Positions 1 through 8,358 of a DNA stretch of 64,000 nucleotides are shown here, one piece after another. The notes under the pieces are model-generated. The model was not told the origin of the DNA. It did no database searches and worked only from the letters and a program-made list of their open reading frames with translations. Numbering within the stretch: position 1 is the stretch's first letter; every line of letters starts with the position of its first letter. This DNA comes from JALRBM01 sp966186595 (GTDB taxonomy: Bacteria > Patescibacteriota > Saccharimonadia > Saccharimonadales > Saccharimonadaceae): NCBI GenBank assembly GCA_966186595.1, contig CBIFWO010000002.1:1-64000 (forward strand), written 5' to 3'. Both the position numbers and the translations under genes were made by a program.

Positions 1-120
1 GAAGAGACTCCGAAGAAATCTGGAAAGAAGGCGACCGCCAAAGCTCGTGCCAAGGTGGCAAAGCCCGCAACCGTTACTCGCGTGAAGGCAAGTAGTTCGT
101 CGGCGAAAGGGAAAAAGTGA
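1..120 (+). CDS. yidC: YidC/Oxa1 membrane insertase, C-terminal tail (partial)
   Basis: The window opens inside a reading frame that ends at TGA 118-120. Only 39 residues are visible: a very basic Lys/Ala/Ser-rich tail (begins EETPKKSGKK) with no fold of its own. The identity is inferred from position, because jag starts on the last base of its stop codon (TGATG) and yidC-jag is a conserved bacterial pair. Basic tails of this kind are known on YidC proteins, where they contact the ribosome. If the usual rpmH-rnpA-yidC-jag order holds, the replication origin may lie to the left. The insertase core itself is outside the window. Confidence 0.6.
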   Translation, partial: EETPKKSGKKATAKARAKVAKPATVTRVKASSSSAKGKK

Positions 121-581
121 TGAATAGTGAAGAGTCGGTCGCATATGCTAAAAAATACCTCGAGGATCTTATTTCGTTCTTCGGCGTGCATGTAACGGTA
201 GATGCAACGCTAGAGGAAGATGTAATTGAACTTTCAGTCTCGTCATCGGATGCAAACAGCCTTTTGATTGGGCGGGGCGCTGAAACACTTCGCAGCCTTC
301 AGTATGTTATTTCGACCACTCTGCGTAATAAAGGCGCCGCACTCACCCGAGTAAATGTAGATATTGCGGACTATAAAAAACAACGTGCTGACAAGGTGGC
401 CGAACAGGCCCGAGAATGGATCGAAGAAGTTCGAAGGACGGGTGATTCGCATGTGGCTAACCTTAATGCTGCTGATCGTCGAATTGTCCATCGCATTGCA
501 TCAGAGTACGAAGATATTCGCACTTTTTCCGAAGGTGAAGGACGCGATCGCAGTATTATTATCGCGCAAAAAAGCTCTTAA
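120..581 (+). CDS. jag: Jag/KhpB RNA-binding protein (KH and R3H domains)
   Basis: A 153-residue single-strand nucleic-acid-binding protein. A KH-like domain spans about residues 5-85, with the loop GRGA at 51-54. It is followed by a C-terminal R3H domain with the R-x3-H motif (R120, H124) and the family-typical SEGEGRDR stretch at 138-145. ATG 120 overlaps the yidC stop by one base, which implies translational coupling. A GTG three bases upstream is possible but adds only one residue. Jag/KhpB proteins are cytoplasmic RNA chaperones linked to cell elongation and division in Gram-positives. The long N-terminal Jag_N domain found in some homologs is absent, so this is the short form. Confidence 0.9.
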   Translation: MNSEESVAYAKKYLEDLISFFGVHVTVDATLEEDVIELSVSSSDANSLLIGRGAETLRSLQYVISTTLRNKGAALTRVNVDIADYKKQRADKVAEQAREWIEEVRRTGDSHVANLNAADRRIVHRIASEYEDIRTFSEGEGRDRSIIIAQKSS

Positions 582-1666
582 TTTTTAAGTGCATTCATAT
601 ATATTTGATAGGTTTGCTTAGCCATTTTTTCCCAGGAGTATTTTTTCACTTGCCTACTTCCCTTTGTAATGAGCGTTTTTCGAAGTGAGGGGTTAGTAAG
701 TACATCGTTGATAGCGCGAGCCATGTCATCAACATCCGTTGGGTGGAAATAGTGAGCAGCATCGCTATATACCTCTGGCAGACATGTCGCATCACTGCTC
801 ACGACCGGCGCGCCATATCCCATTGCTTCCAGACCCGGCAGGCCAAAGCCTTCCATGAGTGAAGGGAAAACATATGCTTCACAATTCTTAAACAACCAGT
901 CGCGCTCGGCATCTTCGACGAACCCAGTGTATAGAATATTTTTATAGTTTTTCGATTGAAAGTACGCTTCGTTATTTAGATGCGCACTCGTTTTCTTCCC
1001 AACAAGTACAAGACCCAAGTCAGGATGGTGCTTTAGTAATTTTTGATGGGCATCGCCGAGTCGACGAATATTCTTATAATCACTCTGCTGGCCCACGTAC
1101 AGAATGTATTTCTTAAAGGGATGTTTGTAGGGTGATATTTTCTCAAGTTGTATATCGGCGGCCTCATATGTTACCGTCACTTTGTTCTCGGGAATTTCTG
1201 CAAACTTCACATACTCATCTTTGACGTACTTAGTCGGAACGATAATATGATCACTTGTTTTACCGATACGCTTGAAGACAAACCTTCCGACAAACTGCTT
1301 GGCGTGAAACATCAACCAATTTTTATCTGAATTGTAAGTATTGAGGAGGATGAGGTCGTGGACGGTGGTGACGTGCTTTCCCTTATACAGAACAGGCTGC
1401 TGTGGCATGCAAAAATGTACTAAATCGGGAGCTAACTCATCCAGGAAAATTTTAAATTTTATTTGTTCCGCAAAAGAATAGTTTTTAAAATCTACTGCCA
1501 TGAGGGCAAAATTTGGGTTGGTTGGTCTGAAGAATCCAAGATCTTTTGTTGGAACAAGGATTGTGTAGTAATTCTCTGTATCAACTTCCTGCAAAAACTT
1601 CAGTAGTTTTTGAACGTAGGTCCCAGTGGATGAATTAATAATACGGGCGTCAATTGCAATGTGCAT
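578..1666 (-). CDS. Glycosyltransferase family 4 (GT-B fold)
   Basis: A 362-residue GT4-type glycosyltransferase. The N-terminal acceptor-side domain carries an early basic/aromatic pattern. The C-terminal donor domain holds the hallmark E-x7-E motif (E272 in MEGFGLPG, E280) followed by GAPVVSS and LPEV. It probably transfers a sugar from an NDP-sugar to a lipid-linked glycan on the cytoplasmic face. Its start overlaps the stop of the upstream gtrA-like gene by one base, so it is the last gene of a GT2-GtrA-GT4 operon. The 3' end is convergent with jag and overlaps it by 4 bases. Donor and linkage cannot be read from the sequence. Confidence 0.88.
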   Translation of the reverse strand: MHIAIDARIINSSTGTYVQKLLKFLQEVDTENYYTILVPTKDLGFFRPTNPNFALMAVDFKNYSFAEQIKFKIFLDELAPDLVHFCMPQQPVLYKGKHVTTVHDLILLNTYNSDKNWLMFHAKQFVGRFVFKRIGKTSDHIIVPTKYVKDEYVKFAEIPENKVTVTYEAADIQLEKISPYKHPFKKYILYVGQQSDYKNIRRLGDAHQKLLKHHPDLGLVLVGKKTSAHLNNEAYFQSKNYKNILYTGFVEDAERDWLFKNCEAYVFPSLMEGFGLPGLEAMGYGAPVVSSDATCLPEVYSDAAHYFHPTDVDDMARAINDVLTNPSLRKTLITKGSRQVKKYSWEKMAKQTYQIYMNALKN

Positions 1667-2079
1667 TAGGCATCTTCCTTCTTAAATACGAGGCGGGAAT
1701 AGAGGCTGTAGTTCCAAATAAGGGTCGCAATTGTCGCGAGTAATTTGGCAACAAGCAGGGTAAGACTCTTCTCTAACCCAGCTGTGCCTAGTATTCCACT
1801 GACCGCCCATATAATTGCACTTTGGATTCCCCATAACCCAAATAAGGTAATAGCTATAAATAAAAAGAATTGCTTTTTCGTGGTGCCCTTTGCCTTGAAT
1901 GTAAATGTCTTATTCGCAAAGAAACTAAATGTGAATGCTGCGGATGTTGAAAAGATGTTGCTGATTAGTGATGGTAATCCGAAGTGGGTGAGGGTAAAGA
2001 GAATGCCAAAATCAATGATAGTATTTGTTGCGCCTACTATTCCAAAACGGAGTTTTTCTTCTTTATTTTTTATCGACAC
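1666..2079 (-). CDS. GtrA-like membrane protein
   Basis: A small GtrA-family protein of about 137 residues with four predicted membrane helices; the family signature begins at KLRFGIVGATN. GtrA-like proteins are thought to help move polyprenyl-phosphate-linked sugar across the membrane for a partner GtrB-type glycosyltransferase, and the adjacent upstream gene is exactly such a partner. The start is uncertain. GTG 2079 has an AGGA upstream and overlaps the GT2 gene by 17 bases. A TTG at 2097 would add six residues. The stop overlaps the downstream GT4 start. Confidence 0.85.
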   Translation of the reverse strand: MSIKNKEEKLRFGIVGATNTIIDFGILFTLTHFGLPSLISNIFSTSAAFTFSFFANKTFTFKAKGTTKKQFFLFIAITLFGLWGIQSAIIWAVSGILGTAGLEKSLTLLVAKLLATIATLIWNYSLYSRLVFKKEDA

Positions 2080-3013
2080 CTTGGTGGTATTCCTCAATTA
2101 AATACAGAGGGCGATTTTTTGTTTCGTTGAAAATGCGACCGACGTACTCGCCGATGATCCCTAGGCTTAACAGCTGGATGCCCCCGAGGAAAAGGATGAC
2201 GGCCATCATTGAGGGATAGCCGGCAAGGTCAGTTCCGTAGAGGATAGTGCGAATAACAAGATAGAGAATGTAAAGGAAAGCGGCGAATGAAACAATCCCA
2301 CCGAATATAGTAGAAATGCGAAGCGGGGCAGTTGTAAACGAAGTAATACCATCAATTGCTAGGTTAGTAAGCTTTGTGTAGTTCCATTTTGTCTCGCCTG
2401 CCATGCGTGGATCTCGATCATACATAATCTCTTTTTTCTTGTACCCTATCCAACTGAACATCCCTTTAGCGTTACGCTGTGACTCACGGAATTGGCGTAG
2501 TGCTTCGATGCAACGCTTATCCAGCAAGCGGAAATCGCCCGTATCTTTTTGGATGGGGATGTTGGTGGATTTTTGTAGGATTTTGTAATACATCTCCGAA
2601 GTGATCTTCTTCAGCCACGATTCACCAGCGCGACTTTTACGGCGTGCATAAACATCGTCATAGCCTTCCTCCCAGTATTTGATCATCTGAGGAATAAGCT
2701 CTGGCGGGTCCTGGAGGTCGGCATCAATAATTACCGTGGCGTCACCCGTGACATGATCGAGGCCCGCGATCATTGCAATTTCTTTGCCGAAGTTGCGCGA
2801 GAGGTTGACGTAAGCAATTCGAGCATCTTTCTCGGCGTATGTTTTAATCATTTCCAGAGTTCGGTCGCGGCTGCCATCATTCACGAACAGAAATTCAAAT
2901 TTATAATCTGACGTCTCGCCCGCTAATTTTACCAGGCGCTCGTACAGATGACGGAGGACTTCCTCTTCGTTATAAGCGGGGATAAGGATACTGATTTTTT
3001 TGTGATTTATCAT
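2063..3013 (-). CDS. GT2 glycosyltransferase, GtrB/DPM1-like
   Basis: A 316-residue polyprenyl-phosphate sugar transferase. The GT-A domain shows SILIPAYNEEE near the N-terminus, the VNDGSRDRT nucleotide-sugar loop and the acidic motif DADLQDPPE. Two C-terminal membrane helices follow (about residues 230-295), as in GtrB/ArnC-type enzymes that load sugar onto undecaprenyl phosphate. It heads an operon with the GtrA-like and GT4 genes. The start ATG has no ribosome binding site, but TATACT lies 8 bases upstream (3022-3027), so the transcript is probably leaderless. A very similar enzyme is encoded at 41623-42576. Confidence 0.9.
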   Translation of the reverse strand: MINHKKISILIPAYNEEEVLRHLYERLVKLAGETSDYKFEFLFVNDGSRDRTLEMIKTYAEKDARIAYVNLSRNFGKEIAMIAGLDHVTGDATVIIDADLQDPPELIPQMIKYWEEGYDDVYARRKSRAGESWLKKITSEMYYKILQKSTNIPIQKDTGDFRLLDKRCIEALRQFRESQRNAKGMFSWIGYKKKEIMYDRDPRMAGETKWNYTKLTNLAIDGITSFTTAPLRISTIFGGIVSFAAFLYILYLVIRTILYGTDLAGYPSMMAVILFLGGIQLLSLGIIGEYVGRIFNETKNRPLYLIEEYHQGVDKK

Positions 3014-3021
3014 TGCTTAAT

Positions 3022-3027
3022 AGTATA
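3022..3027 (-). promoter_or_regulatory. -10 box, likely leaderless promoter of GT2 gene
   Basis: TATACT on the minus strand lies 8 bases before ATG 3013, with no Shine-Dalgarno in between. Confidence 0.5.
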
Positions 3028-3054
3028 TCATCTGAGTAAATCAAAATGATCGGC

Positions 3055-3094
3055 AACCCTGCGAACTCGACTTGGCGAAGGAGTTCGCAGGGTT
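3055..3094 (-). terminator. Perfect 14-bp inverted repeat, probable terminator
   Basis: The arms 3055-3068 and 3081-3094 (AACCCTGCGAACTC and its complement) pair perfectly around a 12-base loop. On the minus strand it follows the zinc-ribbon mini-gene and precedes a T-rich but interrupted tract, so termination in that direction is likely. There is no T-run on the plus side. Confidence 0.55.
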
Positions 3095-3158
3095 ACTGAG
3101 GATGAATGTGCACCTCCAGTTGGTTTGAGCTGAAACGACCTTGATGAGCTTATCGATT

Positions 3159-3293
3159 TCACCGGGGTTTCTTACTGGCCTCCTTGACCTGACAGCTGTT
3201 GCAGACATAGTCGGGGTCTGGGTCGGCAGCCTCGGCCCTTCCGCATACCTTGCAGACCTTCTCGGCCATCATCAAAACCACATACCGAAGCAT
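3159..3293 (-). CDS. 44-residue zinc-ribbon mini-protein
   Basis: A short gene with a strong signal for translation: GGAGGTG sits five bases before ATG 3293. The 44-residue product has two CxxC pairs (KVCKVCGR and YVCNSCQV) about 14 residues apart, separated by an acidic stretch (DPDPDY), and ends in a basic tail. This is a classic four-cysteine zinc ribbon. An internal start (MAEKVCKVCG) is also possible. It lies downstream of sucD on the same strand and is followed by a strong inverted repeat. The function is unknown; candidates are a nucleic-acid-binding or protein-binding adaptor. Confidence 0.72.
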   Translation of the reverse strand: MLRYVVLMMAEKVCKVCGRAEAADPDPDYVCNSCQVKEASKKPR

Positions 3294-3350
3294 GTGTCAC
3301 CTCCGCTAACGGTCTCCTCGCCAGGATAATACGCATGTAGTATGTATATT

Positions 3351-4220
3351 TCAAGTATGTCGAATCGACATGCCAGAAACGAGTTCGGTGACGCTGGTGA
3401 ACATATGAATTCCTTGTGACTTCATAAATTCCGTCTTGGCTGTAGCCGATTCGTCCTGACTGCCTAAAATTGCACCAGCGTGCCCGAGTTGAACCCCGGG
3501 TAGAGCACAATGACCGGCGATGTAGGCGTAGACGGGCTTAGTGACGTTGTCCTTGATATAAGTCGCTGCTAAGAGCTCGTCCTTGCCCCCAACCTCACCA
3601 ATTAGTATGATTTCGGTTACTTCTGGATCATTCTGAAATAGCTCCAGGCACTCGATAAATCCAGTCCCCCGGATGGCATCGCCACCAATGCCAATAACAT
3701 ACTTTTGACCAATCCCGCGTTCGGATAGGCCAGCCATTACTTCGTAGGTGAGGGTGCCAGATCGGCTAACGACACCAACCATCCCCTGCAAGGCCATGCT
3801 TGAAGGAGTAATTCCCAACTTCACCTGTCCAGGAAGAAGAATGCCGGGGCAATTTGGTCCAACCAAGATACAAGACTTCCCTACTAAGTGTTGTTTTACT
3901 CGCAACATGTCATGAATTGGAATACCTTCGGTGATGCAGATGATGAGGGGGATATCGGCATCGATGGCTTCTATGATAGCTCCCTTGGCAAATGGCGCAG
4001 GTACAAAGATCACGCTGGCGTCGATTTGATGCTTCTGTTGGATGTCGCTGATGGTTTTGTAGACGGGGACGCCGTCAATGATTTCACCCGCTTTATTCGG
4101 AGAAGTTCCAGCAACGATGTTTGTCCCGGCTTCGATCATTGCCTTTGTATGAAATGATCCTTGTGACCCTGTGATTCCCTGAACAATGACGTTTTTGGCA
4201 TTTAAAAGAGCCTCATTCAT
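3351..4220 (-). CDS. sucD: Succinyl-CoA synthetase alpha subunit-like
   Basis: A 289-residue alpha subunit of an ADP/GDP-forming acyl-CoA synthetase. The N-terminal CoA-binding Rossmann domain contains VIVQGITGSQGS. The ligase domain has GPNCPG at about 121-126 and the phosphohistidine motif LGHAGA with His247. ATG 4220 is chosen because it matches the family N-terminus and overlaps the sucC stop by 8 bases; the longer open frame upstream lies in sucC. With SucC it would interconvert succinate, CoA and NTP with succinyl-CoA. No other TCA-cycle gene is present, so a relative that uses another acid (for example malate) cannot be excluded. Confidence 0.9.
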   Translation of the reverse strand: MNEALLNAKNVIVQGITGSQGSFHTKAMIEAGTNIVAGTSPNKAGEIIDGVPVYKTISDIQQKHQIDASVIFVPAPFAKGAIIEAIDADIPLIICITEGIPIHDMLRVKQHLVGKSCILVGPNCPGILLPGQVKLGITPSSMALQGMVGVVSRSGTLTYEVMAGLSERGIGQKYVIGIGGDAIRGTGFIECLELFQNDPEVTEIILIGEVGGKDELLAATYIKDNVTKPVYAYIAGHCALPGVQLGHAGAILGSQDESATAKTEFMKSQGIHMFTSVTELVSGMSIRHT

Positions 4221-5274
4221 AAGTCGCCTCCTTTGCCTCTTCAAGGCAAGCCTCGAGGGTAGGAAGGAGGGTGATATTCTGGGAGGCAAGGAGCTCTTTT
4301 GCCTGTTCAACATTTGTGCCCGCCAGTCGGATATGGAGCAGGGGGAGGTCGGGGATTTGTTCCTTTGCCTCAACAATCGCCTTTGCTACTTCATCGCAGC
4401 GTGTGATGCCGGCAAAGATATTAATGACGATAGCTTTTACGTTCGGATATTCCATTATTTTTTGGAAGGCAGCCAGGACACTTTTACTGTTTGCACCGCC
4501 GCCGATGTCTAAAAAATTAGCCGGAGTCATACCAAAATCGCTTACCGCATCAACGGTTGCCATGGCTAGGCCAGCACCGTTAGCAATCGTTGCGATGGAT
4601 CCATTTTTGTCGAGAGTCACAAAATTTGCGTTAGCTGGTTTTTCCTCGAAGTCCCAATCCGGATGGCGAAAAGAGGCTGCATCATCAAGTTCCATTTTAC
4701 AATCACCTGCTACGATTTTTTTGTCAGCCGTGTAGACAAGGGGATTGATTTCAATGAGAGTTGCATCGTTTTTGATAAAACATTTATAAAGATTTTCTAT
4801 CATATCCTGCAGTGCAAAACTTTGACCGGGAAGATCGTAACATTCCGCTAGCCGTTCACCAGCAGTCTTCATATTTTTGAGATCCATACTAAGAAAAGAA
4901 TCGGCATCATTTTCCTCAATTTCTACGCCGCCGTTAGTGTGCGCCATGAGACGAATTTGGGCATTCGGCTTGTCTATGATAATCGCAAGATAATATTCGT
5001 TGAGGATGTTTAACTTTTCTTCGGCGAGTAAACCCTTTGGCTTAAATCCTTTAACAGTGAGTGAGAGTAAGTTTTTAATTGTCGATTTGAGCAGACTGGG
5101 ATCCTCGACAATTTGGATCCCTCCGGCTTTCCCCCTCCCGCCAATAGGTACTTGTGACTTGAGGACAATGGGGAGTCGAGGCATGTCGTTGGCGGATCTT
5201 ACGACTTGGGATTTTGGCACGGGAATACCAGCTTGCTTAAGAATGGTTTTAGCTTCATATTCCAATAATCGCAT
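4213..5274 (-). CDS. sucC: Succinyl-CoA synthetase beta subunit-like
   Basis: A 353-residue ATP-grasp beta subunit. The N-terminus MRLLEYEAKTIL and the GGRGKAGG nucleotide loop match SucC. Later landmarks are LIEINPLV, the NGAGLAMATVD phosphohistidine-proximal loop, the GGGA segment and NIFAGITRCD. It is about 35 residues shorter than the E. coli enzyme, apparently through small deletions rather than truncation. It overlaps sucD by 8 bases and begins just after the stop of the upstream GT2 gene (2-base gap). It is therefore co-transcribed with glycan genes, an unusual neighbourhood. Confidence 0.92.
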   Translation of the reverse strand: MRLLEYEAKTILKQAGIPVPKSQVVRSANDMPRLPIVLKSQVPIGGRGKAGGIQIVEDPSLLKSTIKNLLSLTVKGFKPKGLLAEEKLNILNEYYLAIIIDKPNAQIRLMAHTNGGVEIEENDADSFLSMDLKNMKTAGERLAECYDLPGQSFALQDMIENLYKCFIKNDATLIEINPLVYTADKKIVAGDCKMELDDAASFRHPDWDFEEKPANANFVTLDKNGSIATIANGAGLAMATVDAVSDFGMTPANFLDIGGGANSKSVLAAFQKIMEYPNVKAIVINIFAGITRCDEVAKAIVEAKEQIPDLPLLHIRLAGTNVEQAKELLASQNITLLPTLEACLEEAKEATYE

Positions 5275-5276
5275 GG

Positions 5277-6293
5277 CTATTTGCCCGTAAAGAATTTACG
5301 AAGTTTGCGAAGACCAGTTTGATCGGGCGGAAGGTCGGGCCATAGGATCGAACGAATATATGCCGTGGTAACTTTTTTACTTTTCTGGATCCCTCGACGA
5401 GTGGGCAGGGCGGAAGTCCAGAATAAAACGATGCTTCGTAGCCAGCCCCTAAGTGCGGCCCCGCCCCGCCCTTTTATGATCGCGTGGCTCAGCATTAGGA
5501 AATACGCGAACCAGAACCGTACGCCTATGGAAAATAGCAGTTCTCGTGGAACATTCTTTGTGTAAACCAAGGGAAGATTTTTGAATGTCTGATAAACCGC
5601 AAAATGCCCAGGCATTCGGTCGGCAGTTGCGCCTTGTTGATGATAAGCGATGGCTTTTGGTTGATAATACACTTTCCACCCAGCTAATTGGGCACGAAAG
5701 CTGATATCAGTATCTTCGTAATAGGCAAAAAAATCTTCATCGAAAATACCTATTTCTTTAAGCATGGAGATGCGGAAAAGAGTGGCGCCACCTGTACCAC
5801 CGAAAACTTCTTCCGCTTTTGGAGCTACTTCTGCTCTGTCGTGACGATTACGGGGGAAAGGAAGTCCCCATTTGGAATACCAGTCACCCGTACTGTCGAT
5901 AGTCTCGCCATCCTGTAGTAAGAGAAGACCTGTAATTATGCCATACTTTGGGTAGGTATCGGCAGTTTGGACTAATTGCTCCACCCAATCCTTAGCGGGT
6001 AGGGCATCGTTATTTAATAAGGCGACATATTCTAGGTCATTTTCGATTGCCCAACGAATTCCGGTATTCACACCACCGTCAAATCCTAGATTTTTATCGT
6101 TATAACAAGTCACCAGCTTTTTGCCATACTGTTTTTCGAGCTTTTTAAATTCATCAGCTGACCCGTCATGAGATCCATTTTCAATGGCAACGATCGTGAA
6201 ATCTCTAAAACTTTGCTTGTCTAAGGCGGATAGGCAAGCAACGGTATCTTTGATCCCTCTGTAGTTGACAACAACAACGGCCACTCTATTCAT
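5277..6293 (-). CDS. GT2 glycosyltransferase, rhamnosyltransferase-like
   Basis: A 338-residue GT2 enzyme with a GT-A core: VAVVVVNYRG at the N-terminus, IENGSHDGSAD, the acidic LLNNDALP motif (DXD equivalent) and FDEDFFAYYEDTDIS, typical of the rhamnosyltransferase-like GT2 subgroup. A hydrophobic stretch near residues 260-290 may associate with the membrane. AGGAAG precedes ATG 6293. It begins an operon that runs into sucC-sucD and is divergent from the ABC exporter genes. A rhamnosyl donor is plausible because the full dTDP-rhamnose pathway is encoded nearby, but specificity is not shown. Confidence 0.88.
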   Translation of the reverse strand: MNRVAVVVVNYRGIKDTVACLSALDKQSFRDFTIVAIENGSHDGSADEFKKLEKQYGKKLVTCYNDKNLGFDGGVNTGIRWAIENDLEYVALLNNDALPAKDWVEQLVQTADTYPKYGIITGLLLLQDGETIDSTGDWYSKWGLPFPRNRHDRAEVAPKAEEVFGGTGGATLFRISMLKEIGIFDEDFFAYYEDTDISFRAQLAGWKVYYQPKAIAYHQQGATADRMPGHFAVYQTFKNLPLVYTKNVPRELLFSIGVRFWFAYFLMLSHAIIKGRGGAALRGWLRSIVLFWTSALPTRRGIQKSKKVTTAYIRSILWPDLPPDQTGLRKLRKFFTGK

Positions 6294-6328
6294 AATGCTT
6301 CCTATATCTTATAATGATTGAAGATAAT

Positions 6329-7141
6329 ATGAAAATCTCAAATGTTTTTAGTCGACGCAATCGTATATTACTACGGGAGTTGGTGGTGACTGATTTCAAG
6401 CTTCGCTATCAGGGTTCGGTGCTTGGATATTTATGGTCGCTCTTAAAACCACTGCTACTTTTCGCCATACTCTACCTTGTTTTTGTTCAATTTTTAAAGT
6501 TTGGTGGTGACCTAGAACATTATCCCGTCTATCTTCTTCTTGGTGTTGTAATGTGGAGTTTTTTTATTGAGGCGACAAGTCAAGGGATGCAGGCAATTGT
6601 TGAAAGAGGCGATCTTATTAGAAAGATAAACTTTCCTAAGTATATAATCGTTGTTTCCGGTACCATATCCGCCTTGATCAATATGCTACTTAATCTCCTT
6701 GTTGTTTTTGTCTTTATGGCGATTAATGGCGTTGACGTTCAGCTTACGTCGTTGTTATTACCCTTTAATCTCCTTGAATTGTATGTATTGGCGCTCTCTA
6801 TAGCATTCCTGCTAGGGGCTTTATATGTTAAATATCGTGACGTAGGACATATTTGGGAGGTGTTTCTTCAAGGAGCGTTTTATGCTACACCCATTCTTTA
6901 TCCTATTGGAATGGTGATTGTTCAGAGCGAATTTGCTGCGAAGATTTTAATGTTAAACCCTATTGCGCAAATTATTCAGGATGCTCGCTATAATCTCATT
7001 TCCCATCAAACTATAACAACCGAAGGCCTAGTTAATAATCCAATACTAGCAATGTTGCCATATCTTCTAGTTCTGTTGCTCGGAGTATTTGCGATTCGGT
7101 ATTTTAAAAAGAACCAGGCGCGCTTTGCGGAGAATGTATAG
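6329..7141 (+). CDS. wzm: ABC-2 polysaccharide export permease (Wzm-like)
   Basis: A 270-residue ABC-2 type permease with about six membrane helices. The family landmark LRYQGSVLGYLWSLLKPL appears near the N-terminus and a YATPILYPIGM segment lies before the last helices. ATG 6329 is preferred; an ATG at 6314 lies inside the TATAAT hexamer. It pairs with the ATPase two bases downstream to export lipid-linked polysaccharide, as in O-antigen or teichoic-acid exporters. The divergent GT2 gene shares the intergenic region. Confidence 0.9.
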   Translation: MKISNVFSRRNRILLRELVVTDFKLRYQGSVLGYLWSLLKPLLLFAILYLVFVQFLKFGGDLEHYPVYLLLGVVMWSFFIEATSQGMQAIVERGDLIRKINFPKYIIVVSGTISALINMLLNLLVVFVFMAINGVDVQLTSLLLPFNLLELYVLALSIAFLLGALYVKYRDVGHIWEVFLQGAFYATPILYPIGMVIVQSEFAAKILMLNPIAQIIQDARYNLISHQTITTEGLVNNPILAMLPYLLVLLLGVFAIRYFKKNQARFAENV

Positions 7142-7143
7142 GT

Positions 7144-8316
7144 ATGTCTAAGGAATTACCCGCCATCGTTGTAAGTAGCCTTCAAAAGACTTTTAAATTG
7201 CCTCACGAGATGCACACAGGAGTTAAGCAGTTCCTTATCAACATCTTCAAGGGCCAGCATGGGTATGAGGCCCAGCATGTGCTGAACGATATATCATTCG
7301 AGGTAAAAAAAGGTGAGTTTTTTGGAATCGTGGGGCGTAACGGTTCGGGTAAAAGCACCCTCCTGAAACTGCTTGCGGGCATATATACTCCCGATTCGGG
7401 TTCCATTATCATTAATGGATCTCTTACACCATTCATTGAGCTGGGCGTAGGATTCAATCCTGAATTAACGGGGCGGGAAAACGTGTTTCTCAACTGTGCC
7501 CTCCTTGGGTTTAGCCGTAGCGAAACTGAAATGATGTACGAGGGCATCATTGAGTTTGCCGAGCTTGAAAGATTTATGGACCAAAAATTAAAGAACTATT
7601 CATCAGGCATGCAAGTAAGGCTAGCTTTTTCTATTGCGATACGTGCCAATACTGACATACTTGTCCTTGATGAGGTTCTAGCTGTTGGCGATGCCGCGTT
7701 TCAGCAGAAATGTTACAACTATTTTAATGACTTAAAAGACAGGAAGACGACAGTGATTCTTGTTACTCACGATATGGCGGCCGTGTCGAGATTCTGCGAC
7801 AGAGCATTGCTGATAGATGGTGGCAAAATATCATTAATTGGTTCAACGCGAGCCGTAGCCGGGAAATATTTGGAGGATAATTACAGTCGACTTCCGGGTA
7901 CGATGGATCCTATGGATAATCCCGCGGAGAAAAAGCCGGCAACTGTAGAAAAGTTTGTGATTAATAATACGAAATTTGACATTGGCGATGACCTTCATGC
8001 AACAATACACTATCGTAATCCCGAAGCAACCCCGCTCCATTTTGGTTTTCAGATATTTACTCAAGATGGTAGCTATGTCTTTGGTACGAATACAAAGATT
8101 GGTGGCCTCGACGCAGTTGTGAAGACTACGGGAAAAGTGGACATTAATGTTAAGCTAGATCTGGTGCCGGGTTTATATTTTATTGCCATTGCAACTATGA
8201 ATAAGCAGGCAAGTGAAGTATATGACTACCGAACTAATGTCGAAAAGATCATCGTTAAAAATACAAGTGATGTCGGTGGTGTTGCATTTTTAGAGTATAA
8301 ATGGAACGTTAGTTAA
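7144..8316 (+). CDS. wzt: Polysaccharide export ATPase with C-terminal carbohydrate-binding domain (Wzt-like)
   Basis: A 390-residue ABC ATPase. Walker A is GRNGSGKST (64-72), the signature is YSSGMQVRLAFS, Walker B is ILVLDEVLAVGD, and a switch histidine lies in VTHD. After about residue 245 comes a beta-rich Wzt_C-like extension that in O9a-type exporters recognises the completed glycan chain terminus. Its presence suggests the exporter selects a specific finished polymer. It starts two bases after the permease stop. The GT2 gene 42 bases downstream is probably co-transcribed. Confidence 0.92.
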   Translation: MSKELPAIVVSSLQKTFKLPHEMHTGVKQFLINIFKGQHGYEAQHVLNDISFEVKKGEFFGIVGRNGSGKSTLLKLLAGIYTPDSGSIIINGSLTPFIELGVGFNPELTGRENVFLNCALLGFSRSETEMMYEGIIEFAELERFMDQKLKNYSSGMQVRLAFSIAIRANTDILVLDEVLAVGDAAFQQKCYNYFNDLKDRKTTVILVTHDMAAVSRFCDRALLIDGGKISLIGSTRAVAGKYLEDNYSRLPGTMDPMDNPAEKKPATVEKFVINNTKFDIGDDLHATIHYRNPEATPLHFGFQIFTQDGSYVFGTNTKIGGLDAVVKTTGKVDINVKLDLVPGLYFIAIATMNKQASEVYDYRTNVEKIIVKNTSDVGGVAFLEYKWNVS

Positions 8317-8358
8317 TGTTTGCAGTAATTTAATTGAATCCATGGAAAGAATTATGAT

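Noticed and set aside
3172..3510. 112-codon minus-strand frame over the sucD 3' end and the gap after it
   Set aside because: It runs out of frame through sucD and the zinc-ribbon gene, has no ribosome binding site, and its translation is low-complexity and Arg-rich.
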